64,000 nt of DNA from Roseibacillus persicicus (GTDB lineage: Bacteria > Verrucomicrobiota > Verrucomicrobiia > Verrucomicrobiales > Akkermansiaceae), in assembly GCF_014651675.1 (NCBI RefSeq), contig NZ_BMXI01000001.1, positions 251,968 to 315,967 of the forward strand. The letters are read 5' to 3'. Of the stretch, positions 38,953-47,160 are shown one piece after another. Numbering within the stretch: position 1 is the stretch's first letter; the number at the start of each line of letters is the position of its first letter. A program made the position numbers and the translations under genes. The notes under the pieces are model-generated. The model saw only the letters and a program-made list of their open reading frames with translations. It did not search any database and had not been told where the DNA came from.

Positions 38953-39975
38953 CTATTCTGGGTCAGAAGAAAGGCCAGTCCCCTCCTCCGGCACTGAAGG
39001 AAGTTGCGGGGGCTGCGGGACATTGGGAACGGGGGCATTGACCCAAGAGGGAGCCTTGGGGGTCACGTCGGCATACCACGCCACGAACCCCATCCCAATC
39101 GCTCCTACGAATCCCGCATAGCCCGTGGTCACCGCTGCGGCCATGCCGATGACGAAGGGGGTGAAAAAGAGGAGACCAATGATCATCCAGCTCGGCTTCA
39201 CCTCATAGTGATGCACCACCAGCCGAATCCGCGACCGGGCCATCGCCAACCCCAAGACCGTGTAGCAGAAGAAAATCCCATAAGCATTCAGATGGAAAAA
39301 CACCCCCGCTCCGCCCGTGCGCGCACCCGCCGACATTAAGCAAGCCATCATTGAAAGCGCCATCGAGCCCAAGAACAATCCCAGCACCCCGATGCGCGCA
39401 ATCATGCCTTTGAAAGACGAGGCCCCAATCGCCCCCGACGCAATCATTCCCGATCCCAAGACCACCGTGAGGGCCAGCGAAATATTCCGCCCCACATCAA
39501 TTCCGCCGATGAAATAGCGCACGATGGCGTAGGGCAGCAGCGAGGAAAAAGTCAGCAGGCAAATTCCCCACAGCGTCAGGAACTTGCCGCGCACCACTTT
39601 CCAGCGGCTTAAAGGAGTCATCAGGAGCAGCTCGTGATTTCCCTCCTCCAGCTCCTGCCCCATCAGCATCAGCCCGCCCAGTGGCATCATCACCAGACAG
39701 ATCAGCCCGACCACCACCCAGAACGGGCCTGAAAACATTTCCCCTGGAAAGAACATGAGGAAATTGAGGGGTCCCCCGAACTCGGTCGATTTCTCGATGT
39801 CATCGATATTCATCTGGAACTCCACCGCCATGGCCGCAATGGCGAAGACCTGAATCCCAATGAACGGATAAAGGAAAAGCCCCCGCCGCAGTCCTTGGCG
39901 AAGCTCCTTGGTCATCATCGGCCCCAGCCGCTCGGGCAAATCCCGTGACTTCCACCAATCCTGCGACGAATCCAT
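38953..39975 (-). CDS. ABC-2-type transporter permease without adjacent ATPase
   Basis: Inner-membrane protein of 340 residues. The sequence PMMTKELRQGLRRGLFLYPFI at the N-terminus is the cytoplasmic helix common to ABC-2 permeases. Six or more membrane helices follow (FWVVVGLICLVMMPLGGLML, FLTLWGICLLTFSSLLPYAI, LALTVVLGSGMIASGAIG and others), and GQELEEGNHELLLMTPLSRWKVVRGKF is the coupling-helix region of NatB/CcmB-like permeases. The last 45 residues are Pro-rich and soluble. No ATPase gene is adjacent, so its partner is elsewhere. Confidence 0.75.
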   Translation of the reverse strand: MDSSQDWWKSRDLPERLGPMMTKELRQGLRRGLFLYPFIGIQVFAIAAMAVEFQMNIDDIEKSTEFGGPLNFLMFFPGEMFSGPFWVVVGLICLVMMPLGGLMLMGQELEEGNHELLLMTPLSRWKVVRGKFLTLWGICLLTFSSLLPYAIVRYFIGGIDVGRNISLALTVVLGSGMIASGAIGASSFKGMIARIGVLGLFLGSMALSMMACLMSAGARTGGAGVFFHLNAYGIFFCYTVLGLAMARSRIRLVVHHYEVKPSWMIIGLLFFTPFVIGMAAAVTTGYAGFVGAIGMGFVAWYADVTPKAPSWVNAPVPNVPQPPQLPSVPEEGTGLSSDPE

Positions 39976-40154
39976 AGCGGGAAGTTAGAGAGAAGAACTG
40001 GCGGGCGAAAGAAGGAAAGTCGCCAAAGACGCCACCTCTTTCTTTGCTAAGAAACGCTTTCGACAGCCATTTTTCCCTTTCCTATCGCATAAAACCCCGA
40101 AATTCGTATCGGCCTGTCATTGACAGAAAGAGCGAGCTAGGGAACGAAACCGCC

Positions 40155-41645
40155 ATGGACAATCGGGTCGAAACAATGGCGGAAGCCGATGTGGTTCTCA
40201 TCGGCGGTGGAGTAATGAGCGCAACCCTCGGAGTTCTGCTCCACCAGCTCGACCCCACTCTCAAGATTCAAATCGTGGAGGCCCTCGCCGAAGTGGCCAA
40301 GGAAAGCTCCAACCCCTGGAACAATGCCGGCACCGGACATGCTGCCCTTTGCGAGCTGAACTACACCAGCGAAAAGCCTGACGGCTCCATCGACATTTCC
40401 AAGGCGCTCAAAATAAACGAAGCTTTCGAGCAGTCAAAACAGTTCTGGTCCTTCCTGACCAAAGCCGGCGTGCTGCCCCAGCCCGAGCAATTCATCCAGC
40501 CCGTTCCGCACATGAGTTTTGTCTGGGGCGACGAAAACCGCCGCTATCTCAAGGCCCGCTACGAGACCATGAAGCAGCACCACTTTTTCTCCGAGATGGA
40601 ATACTCGGAGGACCCCGCGGTCATTCGGGAATGGGCTCCCCTACTTCTAGAAGGCCGGGACCCGCGCGATGTGGTCGCCGCCACCCGCGTGAAAACTGGA
40701 ACCGATGTCAACTTCGGCGCCCTGACGGAAAGCCTGGTGGAATACCTCGATGCGCAGGACGGCATTCGTCTGGCCACCCACCACATCGTGAAAGATCTGG
40801 AGCGCCGCAAAGATGGTCGCTGGCGGGTGGAGGTGCGCAACCTCACCAAGGGCATCAACCGCACCATCGACACTCCCTTCGTATTCGTGGGAGCAGGTGG
40901 AGCGTCTTTGCCTCTGCTGCAGAAATCGAAGATCAAGGAAGGCAAGGGCTTCGGCGGCTTCCCCGTCAGCGGACAGTTCCTCGTCTGTGACAACCCCGAG
41001 GTCGTCAATCAGCACCAGGCCAAAGTCTACGGAAAGGCCGCAGTCGGTGCCCCGCCCATGTCCGTCCCCCACCTCGACACCCGCGTCATCGATGGCAAGC
41101 GCTCCCTTCTCTTCGGGCCCTTCGCTGGATTCTCTCCCAAATTCCTCAAGACCGGTTCCATTCTCGATCTCCCGAGCTCGGTCAAGCTCTCCAACCTGAC
41201 TCCCATGCTCGCGGTGGGAGCCAATAATCTCGATCTAACCAAATACCTCATCGAGCAATGCCTTCAGTCCCCCGAGGACAGGCTGGAAGCTCTGCAGGAG
41301 TTCTTCCCCGACGCCCAGTTGGACAACTGGAAACTCGTCACCGCCGGCCAGCGCGTGCAAGTCATCAAGTCCGACGATCACAAGGGTGGAGTTCTGCAGT
41401 TCGGAACGGAAACCATCGTTGCCGAAGACGGCTCCCTCGCCGCTCTCCTGGGGGCTTCCCCCGGTGCGTCCACAGCGGTCAACATCATGCTGGACCTCAT
41501 CGCCAAAGCCTTTCCCAAGCGTCTGCCGGAGTGGACCGCGCAACTGAAGGAGATGATTCCCAGCTATGGCACCACCTTGGCGGAAACTCCCGATGCCTAC
41601 CGGGAAATCCGATCCGAAGCCGACACCACTTTGGGCATCAACTAA
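40155..41645 (+). CDS. mqo: Malate:quinone oxidoreductase
   Basis: FAD-dependent membrane-associated enzyme oxidising L-malate to oxaloacetate and passing electrons to quinone (TCA cycle). The sequence is unmistakable: VVLIGGGVMSATLGVLLHQLDP (FAD Rossmann), ESSNPWNNAGTGHAALCELNYT, the MSFVWGDENRRYLKARY segment, TGTDVNFGALTESLV, FVGAGGASLPLLQKSKI, GFPVSGQFLVCDNPEVV and the closing FGTETIVAEDGSLAALLGASPGAS. The ATG at 40155 gives 496 residues, the normal length; an in-frame ATG at 40044 adds 37 residues unlike the family. It lies 133 bases before tRNA-Lys. Confidence 0.97.
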   Translation: MDNRVETMAEADVVLIGGGVMSATLGVLLHQLDPTLKIQIVEALAEVAKESSNPWNNAGTGHAALCELNYTSEKPDGSIDISKALKINEAFEQSKQFWSFLTKAGVLPQPEQFIQPVPHMSFVWGDENRRYLKARYETMKQHHFFSEMEYSEDPAVIREWAPLLLEGRDPRDVVAATRVKTGTDVNFGALTESLVEYLDAQDGIRLATHHIVKDLERRKDGRWRVEVRNLTKGINRTIDTPFVFVGAGGASLPLLQKSKIKEGKGFGGFPVSGQFLVCDNPEVVNQHQAKVYGKAAVGAPPMSVPHLDTRVIDGKRSLLFGPFAGFSPKFLKTGSILDLPSSVKLSNLTPMLAVGANNLDLTKYLIEQCLQSPEDRLEALQEFFPDAQLDNWKLVTAGQRVQVIKSDDHKGGVLQFGTETIVAEDGSLAALLGASPGASTAVNIMLDLIAKAFPKRLPEWTAQLKEMIPSYGTTLAETPDAYREIRSEADTTLGIN

Positions 41646-41722
41646 AGAGGGATGGAGGGTAAGAACGGGAAATTCCGAATTTTTTCCAAATTCGTTTCAA
41701 AATTCCCTTGCATCCCCCACGA

Positions 41723-41739
41723 GGAGCCTTTAAGGCTCC
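41723..41739. repeat. Palindrome downstream of mqo
   Basis: GGAGCCTTTAAGGCTCC is perfectly symmetrical around its central base, 78 bases after the mqo stop. No T run follows, so it may be a weak terminator or a dispersed palindrome. Confidence 0.4.
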
Positions 41740-41778
41740 CGCCCCGCCGGTAACACGGAGGGTCAAGCAACACAAAAT

Positions 41779-41854
41779 GCGTGGGTAGCTCAGTCGGTAG
41801 AGCAGTTGGCTTTTAACCAATTGGTCCTGGGTTCGAATCCCAGTCCACGTACCA
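41779..41854 (+). tRNA. tRNA-Lys (anticodon TTT)
   Basis: A complete 76-base tRNA with encoded CCA. The acceptor arm GCGTGGG pairs with TCCACGT (G-T pairs at both ends). The D arm is GCTCAGTCGGTAGAGC, the anticodon stem TTGGC..., with loop CTTTTAA giving anticodon TTT for lysine. The T arm is CTGGG-TTCGAAT-CCCAG. Its last 30 bases are duplicated at 61860, which marks it as the integration target of the 20-kb element to its right. The intact copy stays at the left junction. Confidence 0.97.
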
Positions 41855-41901
41855 CTTTCGAAACCCGCTAAGCCCCAAAGGCCTAGCGGGTTTCCTCGTT
41901 T
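41825..41901 (+). repeat. Left attachment repeat (attL)
   Basis: Contains the last 30 bases of tRNA-Lys (from TCCTGGGTTCGAATCCC) plus the downstream hairpin. It matches 61860-61936 in direct orientation with mismatches only around 41873, 41875 and 41877. The crossover presumably lies within the 48-base perfect part. Confidence 0.9.
41861..41893 (+). terminator. Terminator hairpin after tRNA-Lys
   Basis: AAACCCGCTA pairs perfectly with TAGCGGGTTT around a 13-base loop that can add GCC/GGC. It begins seven bases after the tRNA. The same structure, with three loop changes, recurs at 61896-61928 in the right-hand repeat. Confidence 0.75.
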
Positions 41902-41917
41902 CTAGAGGCGGTGAATT

Positions 41918-41937
41918 AGTAACATAGTAGTAACAGT
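41918..41937 (+). promoter_or_regulatory. Candidate left arm-type site for integrase or excisionase
   Basis: Two AGTAACA-type units (AGTAACATAG then TAGTAACAGT) lie 16 bases inside attL. The same 20 bases with one change occur at 61747-61766, just inside the right end. Confidence 0.5.
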
Positions 41938-42200
41938 TCATAACGTCCGGCTAAGTTCGGGGAAGGCTCAGAGCCCCTTCAACAGCCCTCCCCGTTAGCC
42001 GAGGATTGAACGTCTCGCGCGCTGTTCAGAATTCACCGTTTCATCCCTCAGAAAGACTTAGGCATTCATAGCCTCAAATCTCGTCGATTCCTTTTGGTTC
42101 ATCCCTCTCTTTCAAAGAGAGCTTTCATCAGCGGACCTTTTCTCTTGGCTGACCACCTTGATCACGGGAAAACAAGCTTAGCCCTTGCCTCAAATTCGCT
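41938..42200. other. Left-end spacer of the element
   Basis: 263 bases between the arm-like site and the first minus-strand gene. No credible gene, repeat or RNA is seen; the frame at 42094-42366 has no recognisable product and overlaps the opposing gene. Confidence 0.4.
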
Positions 42201-42812
42201 TCAGCCTGAAACCCCTTCGTCTTCCCATCTGGACTTCACCCACCAAGGGGCCCAGTTGGCGCGGAAGCTGCCAAGCTCCCTCAAGGCCTCCCAAATCTCG
42301 ATTGCTGTGTCTGGATACAGAGTGATTCCCCTGTTTTCGCCATTCAGTATCACCGCCTGCCATTGAATCGCGGCTTGAATGTGAGGCTTTCTCATCAAGC
42401 GGCTTGCACTGGCTTTTGCTGCACTTTTACTCATGACATTCGGATAAGCCTTGAGGTAAGCCACATACGCTCGTCTTCTGAAGGTGAATAGGCCATTACC
42501 GGTTTCGCCTAGAACGTAGTAGCGGGCAAAATTCCAATGACGAATACTGATCACCTTCTCTACCTCTGCTCTCATTGGTGGTAATTTTGTCGGACGAGTT
42601 TTGTTAACTTTTCTCACGAGCAACGAGGGCCTACCTCGCTTTCCCTGGCGTTTGAAAAGCTCCACAAAACCACGTCGTTCCGCTTCTTCGAGTACAAGCC
42701 TACTAATTTCGTGATTCCGTTCCAAATGACGACTCGTGACCTCACCCCCATTTCGTTCAATGGCACTCTCTATGGCAGCGAGTTTTTCTACCGTGAGGAC
42801 GTTCTTTCTCAT
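42201..42812 (-). CDS. Winged-helix protein with terminase small-subunit-like C-terminal half
   Basis: A 203-residue protein, first from the left end of the element. Residues about 5-65 look like a winged helix (EVTSRHLERNHEISRLVLEEAERRG, then the basic wing FKRQGKRGRPSLLVRKV). Residues about 90-150 (FRRRAYVAYLKAYP, SKSAAKASASRLMRKPHIQAAI) resemble the helix-turn-helix of phage terminase small subunits (Terminase_2), which bind DNA for packaging. The ATG at 42812 is chosen; an in-frame TTG at 42953 would add 47 residues with no clear structure. If the resemblance is real, it would let the element redirect packaging of a helper phage; a regulator is the alternative. Confidence 0.5.
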   Translation of the reverse strand: MRKNVLTVEKLAAIESAIERNGGEVTSRHLERNHEISRLVLEEAERRGFVELFKRQGKRGRPSLLVRKVNKTRPTKLPPMRAEVEKVISIRHWNFARYYVLGETGNGLFTFRRRAYVAYLKAYPNVMSKSAAKASASRLMRKPHIQAAIQWQAVILNGENRGITLYPDTAIEIWEALRELGSFRANWAPWWVKSRWEDEGVSG

Positions 42813-43013
42813 GATAATATGATTGGAAACCAAAGGCGGATGAACTCTCCACTTACCTCGACTGAGTCCGTTTCCATTAGTGATTCCCGGAAACTCCACA
42901 CCACTCAAGATTTCGGCACCGTGGTTTCCGCTCGTTTCTTTTTTAGTTTCCAATTCAAGGCTCTCGTTTCCTGTTCTCCCCCTTAAGAGGAGAAACAGGA
43001 AACCGACACTAGC

Positions 43014-44072
43014 CTAGGCTGGCATATAACGGCCATTGTTGATCCGTATTTTCCCATCAGACTGAAGCGTTTTCGCCCACTTCGAAATGGTGCCTTTTGC
43101 TTTTCCTAGCTCATTGGCAATATCGGAAGCTGATGTCATTCCTCCAAGAATCATATCCAGCATCTGCGACTTGGGGTCGTAGGTCTCAGTGGTTACTTCG
43201 GCCCTGCCACCGGTCGTATCAATCTTCCAAAGCAAGGGAGGGGCATCTGCAGCTGGACAGTTTCGACACTTGGTAAAGCGAGTCTTGAATTGGTGTGACG
43301 ACTCATCGCCATCGCCTGACTCCTCCAAGCTTACGATCCAATGCGCAGCATCCTCCCGACGACTCGTGCCTCGAATCAGACCGTTGCGTCCTGCGTGACA
43401 AACCAGAACCACAGCGATGCCCCTTCGCCGAAGATCGAGAAGCCATGGTCCGACTCGTTCCCAAGAATCACTTTCATTTTCGTTCAAGCCACGAAAAGCC
43501 GTTGAGAGATTATCCAGAATCAAAACCTTAACACCTTCGGTCTCACATAGTCCAAGGAGAGCGATTTGCTGTGACGGGTCTGCCAAATTCAAAGTGATTT
43601 CATCATTAGAACGCTCGAAAAGTGATTCATGGCTGAGAACGTGAAACTGGGGGCTTCGAATATCTAGTAGCTCACAACGCTTTTGAAGGTCGGCAATGTT
43701 CATTTCTGAATCGAGATACAGACACTTTTGTTTGAGGGGAGCTTCCCAGTGCTGACCTACGCCCATACCTTCCGAAAGAGCTTTCCCCATGAGAAGACTG
43801 AGCCAACTCTTCCCAACTCCACGCGGCGCGAAGAGAATCCCATAGTCACCTTCACGAAAGAATGGTGAGAGATAGGTTGCTCTCTCTGGAATCTCTTGAG
43901 CGAGAAAAGCAGGTGCAGAAGCCAAGGAAGCAGCGAAGGCACTTTCCAAGGCGCTTTTGTTCTCCTCGTTCTCGGTGGCCTCTAGAAGTCGCGGCCCGTT
44001 TTGAATACCCGCCTCCATTCGTTCTCGAGCTAGCGCTTCCTCGGCCTTTGTAAGTTCTTTTGATGCGCTCAT
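43014..44072 (-). CDS. RepA-like RecA-fold ATPase (AAA_25), probable replicative helicase
   Basis: A 352-residue P-loop protein of the plasmid RepA/DnaB-like group. Walker A APRGVGKSW lies at 82-90, the Walker B strand VKVLILDNLST near 180, followed by FRGLNENESDSWERVGPWLLDLRRRGIAVVLVCHAGRNGLIRGTSRREDAAHWIVSL, the characteristic sensor and H-loop region. The C-terminal 60 residues form a helix-turn-helix (MTSASDIANELGKAKGTISKWAKTLQSDGKI). The ATG overlaps the primase stop as ATGA, so the two are translated together. It likely unwinds or loads at the element origin during excision-replication. Confidence 0.82.
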   Translation of the reverse strand: MSASKELTKAEEALARERMEAGIQNGPRLLEATENEENKSALESAFAASLASAPAFLAQEIPERATYLSPFFREGDYGILFAPRGVGKSWLSLLMGKALSEGMGVGQHWEAPLKQKCLYLDSEMNIADLQKRCELLDIRSPQFHVLSHESLFERSNDEITLNLADPSQQIALLGLCETEGVKVLILDNLSTAFRGLNENESDSWERVGPWLLDLRRRGIAVVLVCHAGRNGLIRGTSRREDAAHWIVSLEESGDGDESSHQFKTRFTKCRNCPAADAPPLLWKIDTTGGRAEVTTETYDPKSQMLDMILGGMTSASDIANELGKAKGTISKWAKTLQSDGKIRINNGRYMPA

Positions 44073-45217
44073 GATGCGGAGTGGTCGAGGTAAAGAAGGG
44101 TTGCGGGCACTTTGGTTTTCTCGTGTATGCAGGAGGGCATTCTCAAGGGCGCAGATGAGCACGAGTCAAGAAGGACAAGGTCTATCCGTAGCCCGGGAGC
44201 GAGCGTTCTCACTGCCGTGAGAGCATCTTGGGACGGTCTATCAAACCAGAGATGGAGACTCTTGTTTCCGGTGTCGATAACAGCACGGAGGTGCAGCCCG
44301 AGCTCCTTTTGACAATACCCCGCCAAGGCATGGCTAAGGACTTTGTTCCGCCTCTTCTCCTCATCGGTGACAGGCTTCTTGCCAATCAAATCGTCGCTCT
44401 CGATTACGATGAAGGGACTGGTAATCACATTATCTTTCGAACGACTGACTGAGCCTGCTTGGAAATGCCCGGCTGCAACACGAGACGGAAGTGAGCTTTG
44501 TCTTATCCACTCCCGACAGGTCTTGAAGTTCTCCCGATGCTTCTCTTTACCAGTCTCGTGACACTCCCCCATCCAGATAATCGCTTCAGGAGGAAAAAGA
44601 ACGTCTATGAATGCAAAAGTCGCCAAGGCTGGAGTATCGGCCCATACTGGTGAGCTATACCAGAGATCCGCCCGCCAATCTTTGGAGAGGTAGGGTCTCA
44701 ATTTCTCATGGAGATTTTCACGTTGATACCTAGTGAGAGTTTCCTGCTCGAGAAGTTCCCTTTGCCGCTTCTTCGACTGGGTGTAGGCAATCCGATTCTG
44801 CTCGGCCCATGCTCGCCGATCCGCTTGAGATGGCCGTAGAGAGCGTTCGAGCTGAACCCCTAGCGATTGAGCTACTGATTCGATGGCCTCAAAGCTACAG
44901 GGGTTGAGTCCTGTCTTCTCAGCATGGAGGTCAATGAGGGAACCCGCACGACCACAAGAGAAACAATTGAAAAGCCAAACCCCTTTCCTATCGTCAACAA
45001 TGCACGAGGGCGTTCTATCCTCGTGAAAGGGACAGTGAAGAGACAGGCTGTGAGCTGTTCGCTTCTGAATATGCTCCGAGTGATACCGTTCAAGATAGAA
45101 CGGCAGTCTCTCTTTGAGTTCTTCCAGCTTGATTGACTGCTTGATGTGGCTAACCTCGTCAGGTCGGACTGCAAATCGACTCTCTGAGGAAGCCACTCGA
45201 AAGAGTGGCTTTTTCAT
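44069..45217 (-). CDS. CHC2 zinc-finger primase of the element
   Basis: A 382-residue protein with a DnaG-type CHC2 zinc finger at the N-terminus: C62-P-F-H65 and C85-F-S-C88 (LHCPFHEDRTPSC, WLFNCFSCGRAGSL). The C-terminal half (DTGNKSLHLWFDRPS, VLLDSCSSAPLRMPSC) resembles the catalytic or DNA-contact region of plasmid and phage primase-replication proteins. A classical DnaG TOPRIM motif is not obvious. It would synthesise primers for element replication. A good Shine-Dalgarno sequence (GGAGGAG) lies upstream, which is rare in this window. The start overlaps the excisionase-like stop by one base. Confidence 0.78.
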   Translation of the reverse strand: MKKPLFRVASSESRFAVRPDEVSHIKQSIKLEELKERLPFYLERYHSEHIQKRTAHSLSLHCPFHEDRTPSCIVDDRKGVWLFNCFSCGRAGSLIDLHAEKTGLNPCSFEAIESVAQSLGVQLERSLRPSQADRRAWAEQNRIAYTQSKKRQRELLEQETLTRYQRENLHEKLRPYLSKDWRADLWYSSPVWADTPALATFAFIDVLFPPEAIIWMGECHETGKEKHRENFKTCREWIRQSSLPSRVAAGHFQAGSVSRSKDNVITSPFIVIESDDLIGKKPVTDEEKRRNKVLSHALAGYCQKELGLHLRAVIDTGNKSLHLWFDRPSQDALTAVRTLAPGLRIDLVLLDSCSSAPLRMPSCIHEKTKVPATLLYLDHSAS

Positions 45218-45465
45218 TACTCGGACTCCTCCTTGTTTTGGTTCTCAGGTAAGAAGCTTTCAATGTAGGCTTCAATCGACTTCGCATCGAATAGACGGGT
45301 CGCCCGCGCCATCCCGGGCTCTTGCAGAGACACGGTGCGAATCTTTCCTTCTTTACCGAGTCTCCAAAGCTTAGTGCGACTGATGGAATAGATAGCCACA
45401 GCTTGCTTGTCGCGAAGCCAGAGGGCCTTTTGATTCATGGAGGTTAGGTTCATGTTCGTATTCAT
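45217..45465 (-). CDS. Excisionase/AlpA-like DNA-binding protein
   Basis: An 82-residue MerR/HTH_17-type protein. The core ALWLRDKQAVAIYSISRTKLWRLGKEGKIRTVSL is the winged-helix pattern of excisionases and AlpA regulators (helix, turn, recognition helix SRTKLWRL, wing). The C-terminal FDAKSIEAYIESFL is also typical. Several in-frame ATG codons (45465, 45453, 45438) are possible starts. It heads the co-translated primase-RepA group, so it may both assist integrase in excision and control the replication genes. Confidence 0.8.
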   Translation of the reverse strand: MNTNMNLTSMNQKALWLRDKQAVAIYSISRTKLWRLGKEGKIRTVSLQEPGMARATRLFDAKSIEAYIESFLPENQNKEESE

Positions 45466-45525
45466 GACGCCCAACAGTAGACATTCTCATGCCACTACGT
45501 TCCACCCGCTGAAAGAGAAGTTTAC

Positions 45526-46935
45526 TTAATTTCCATTTTTTCTCTTCACCTTCGCGGTTTTCACAAAATTGCGAAACTCAAGCCAAGTAATCTCCTTGAG
45601 TTTGGAAGCTTCCGGATTCGAGAAGCAGCATGGATTGGCATCAGACTTGGGATCTCTTATCCCACCGAGATATTTGAACACACTCGCCGGGGTCGTCTTG
45701 GCATTTGCCTTCTCGAGCCGTTCCAAAGACTTTGCAATAAGCAGCGTCCAAGGGTGAGGCTTCTTCCCTGGCGGGTTGATCAAAGCGGATCTGACTTTCT
45801 CCTCCAAATCACCGTTCCCAAAGAACTCAAAGAGAACCTGACGCCTGCCATAACGGACGACGGATTGTAGAAGATTCCAAAAACTCTCGGACTCCTTTGC
45901 TTGGGTTAGCCAGCTATTCTCCGACTCTCCCATTGCCGTCTTCATCATCGAGTCGATTCCTTCAGCGGCTTGAGCAAACAAAGCGGCCTGCTCCCCTCCT
46001 CCCTCGGCTTCCGGTAACTCCTTGAGAGACTTGGCCCATACTATTTCTTTCCAAAACTCCTCCTTGGGACTCAGAGGCTCTAGCTCCCTTTTGAGTTCTT
46101 GAACTCGTGGATGAGAGTGAAGCGTCCATGTTAGAGAAGCGGGAGGGTGCCACCCCCTACCGCGATTCTGCAAAACTACCGGAAACAGCTCTTTGCCCTC
46201 CTTCCCTTTTCGGCTTTCGACTGCCTTGAATCGTCCTCCTCCAAAATCTGCTTCCACCCATCCTCGCTTAACCAATCTTCGAGCTTGTTCGGGCTTTCGC
46301 ACCTGACTTTCCGCTTCTTTCAGAAGACGCTTCTCCCAGAATTCGAGGTAGCGCTCCCAATGCAAATCAACTTCAGCGGTATAGGCCATGCCCGGCTCAA
46401 GTGAACGAACCCAAGAAATTGTCTCAGCATACTCCTCGAAAAGTTCGATTTCCCACTCAGGAAGCTTCTTTTGAACCCTCTTGGAAGTCACACGATGATA
46501 CCAGGCGAGAGGCATCCGATTGAAATCTCGCCGCTTCTCACTCGACACCGCCGGGCTCGGATCCAGAACAAACAGCCCCTCCTCGTCTTCATCGGTTACT
46601 ACCCAACGCCAAGCTCCCTTCTCCTCCTTGAATTGGATTGCCACCAATGCTTGAGCAGGAACACTCTTCCAATCTTTCGCCGCAACCTTCCCTCCAAGCT
46701 CCCAGCCCAGCGCATCGAGAAACTCCCTGAATTCTTCGATGCCCATCCAATGGCCTTTATCCCAGCAATTGCTCCCCCAAAGCGCCTTTCCTGCTTTAAG
46801 GACATCCTCAAAAGTCAGCCTCGACAGCATGGCCAAGCAGGCAACGGCACACGAGGTTCCTGATCGTTGAGTGATTCGGCGCATCTTCCGCAAAGCCTTC
46901 TTTTCCGAGCGGATTTTGAATTCTTCTAGATTCAC
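45526..46935 (-). CDS. C39-peptidase-like protein lacking the usual catalytic histidine
   Basis: A 469-residue cargo protein. Its first 145 residues match the C39/papain-like opening: Gln23 (oxyanion) and Cys29 in QRSGTSCAVACLAML, a helix FEDVLKAGKALWG, then VPAQALVAIQF and LFVLDPSP. At the position where C39 enzymes have the catalytic His before W/Y-VV, the sequence reads GAWRWVV, so His appears replaced. The remaining 320 residues are Trp-, Glu- and Lys-rich and unrecognised, with segments such as EYAETISWVRSLEPGMAYTAEVDLHWERYLEFWEKRL. There is no signal peptide or membrane helix. It might be an inactive sensor domain or an unusual peptidase. A 38-residue frame precedes it by 27 bases. Confidence 0.6.
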   Translation of the reverse strand: MNLEEFKIRSEKKALRKMRRITQRSGTSCAVACLAMLSRLTFEDVLKAGKALWGSNCWDKGHWMGIEEFREFLDALGWELGGKVAAKDWKSVPAQALVAIQFKEEKGAWRWVVTDEDEEGLFVLDPSPAVSSEKRRDFNRMPLAWYHRVTSKRVQKKLPEWEIELFEEYAETISWVRSLEPGMAYTAEVDLHWERYLEFWEKRLLKEAESQVRKPEQARRLVKRGWVEADFGGGRFKAVESRKGKEGKELFPVVLQNRGRGWHPPASLTWTLHSHPRVQELKRELEPLSPKEEFWKEIVWAKSLKELPEAEGGGEQAALFAQAAEGIDSMMKTAMGESENSWLTQAKESESFWNLLQSVVRYGRRQVLFEFFGNGDLEEKVRSALINPPGKKPHPWTLLIAKSLERLEKANAKTTPASVFKYLGGIRDPKSDANPCCFSNPEASKLKEITWLEFRNFVKTAKVKRKNGN

Positions 46936-46962
46936 TTCTGCTACTAATTTTTACTCCAACCA

Positions 46963-47079
46963 TCATTTGAGAGCTTCGGCCAAATCTTCGGGGTAGATAT
47001 TGAGAACCTTTACCCGCCAATGGTCGCCGCTTCCGGCCACTACTCGACTTCTCAACTTGAACTCCATTTGATTAAACAT
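46963..47079 (-). CDS. Possible 38-residue small protein
   Basis: An ATG frame encoding MFNQMEFKLRSRVVAGSGDH followed by WRVKVLNIYPEDLAEALK. The composition (alternating basic and hydrophobic strand, then an amphipathic helix) looks protein-like. It fits between the Res gene and the C39-like gene in the same orientation. There is no homologue I recognise, and its small size leaves real doubt. Confidence 0.4.
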   Translation of the reverse strand: MFNQMEFKLRSRVVAGSGDHWRVKVLNIYPEDLAEALK

Positions 47080-47160
47080 CGGTTCCAGCAAGCCCAGAAG
47101 GGGCCGACATCAACTAGCCAACATCTGAACGCCCCCTTGACGAGCAATTTGAGCTTATAC

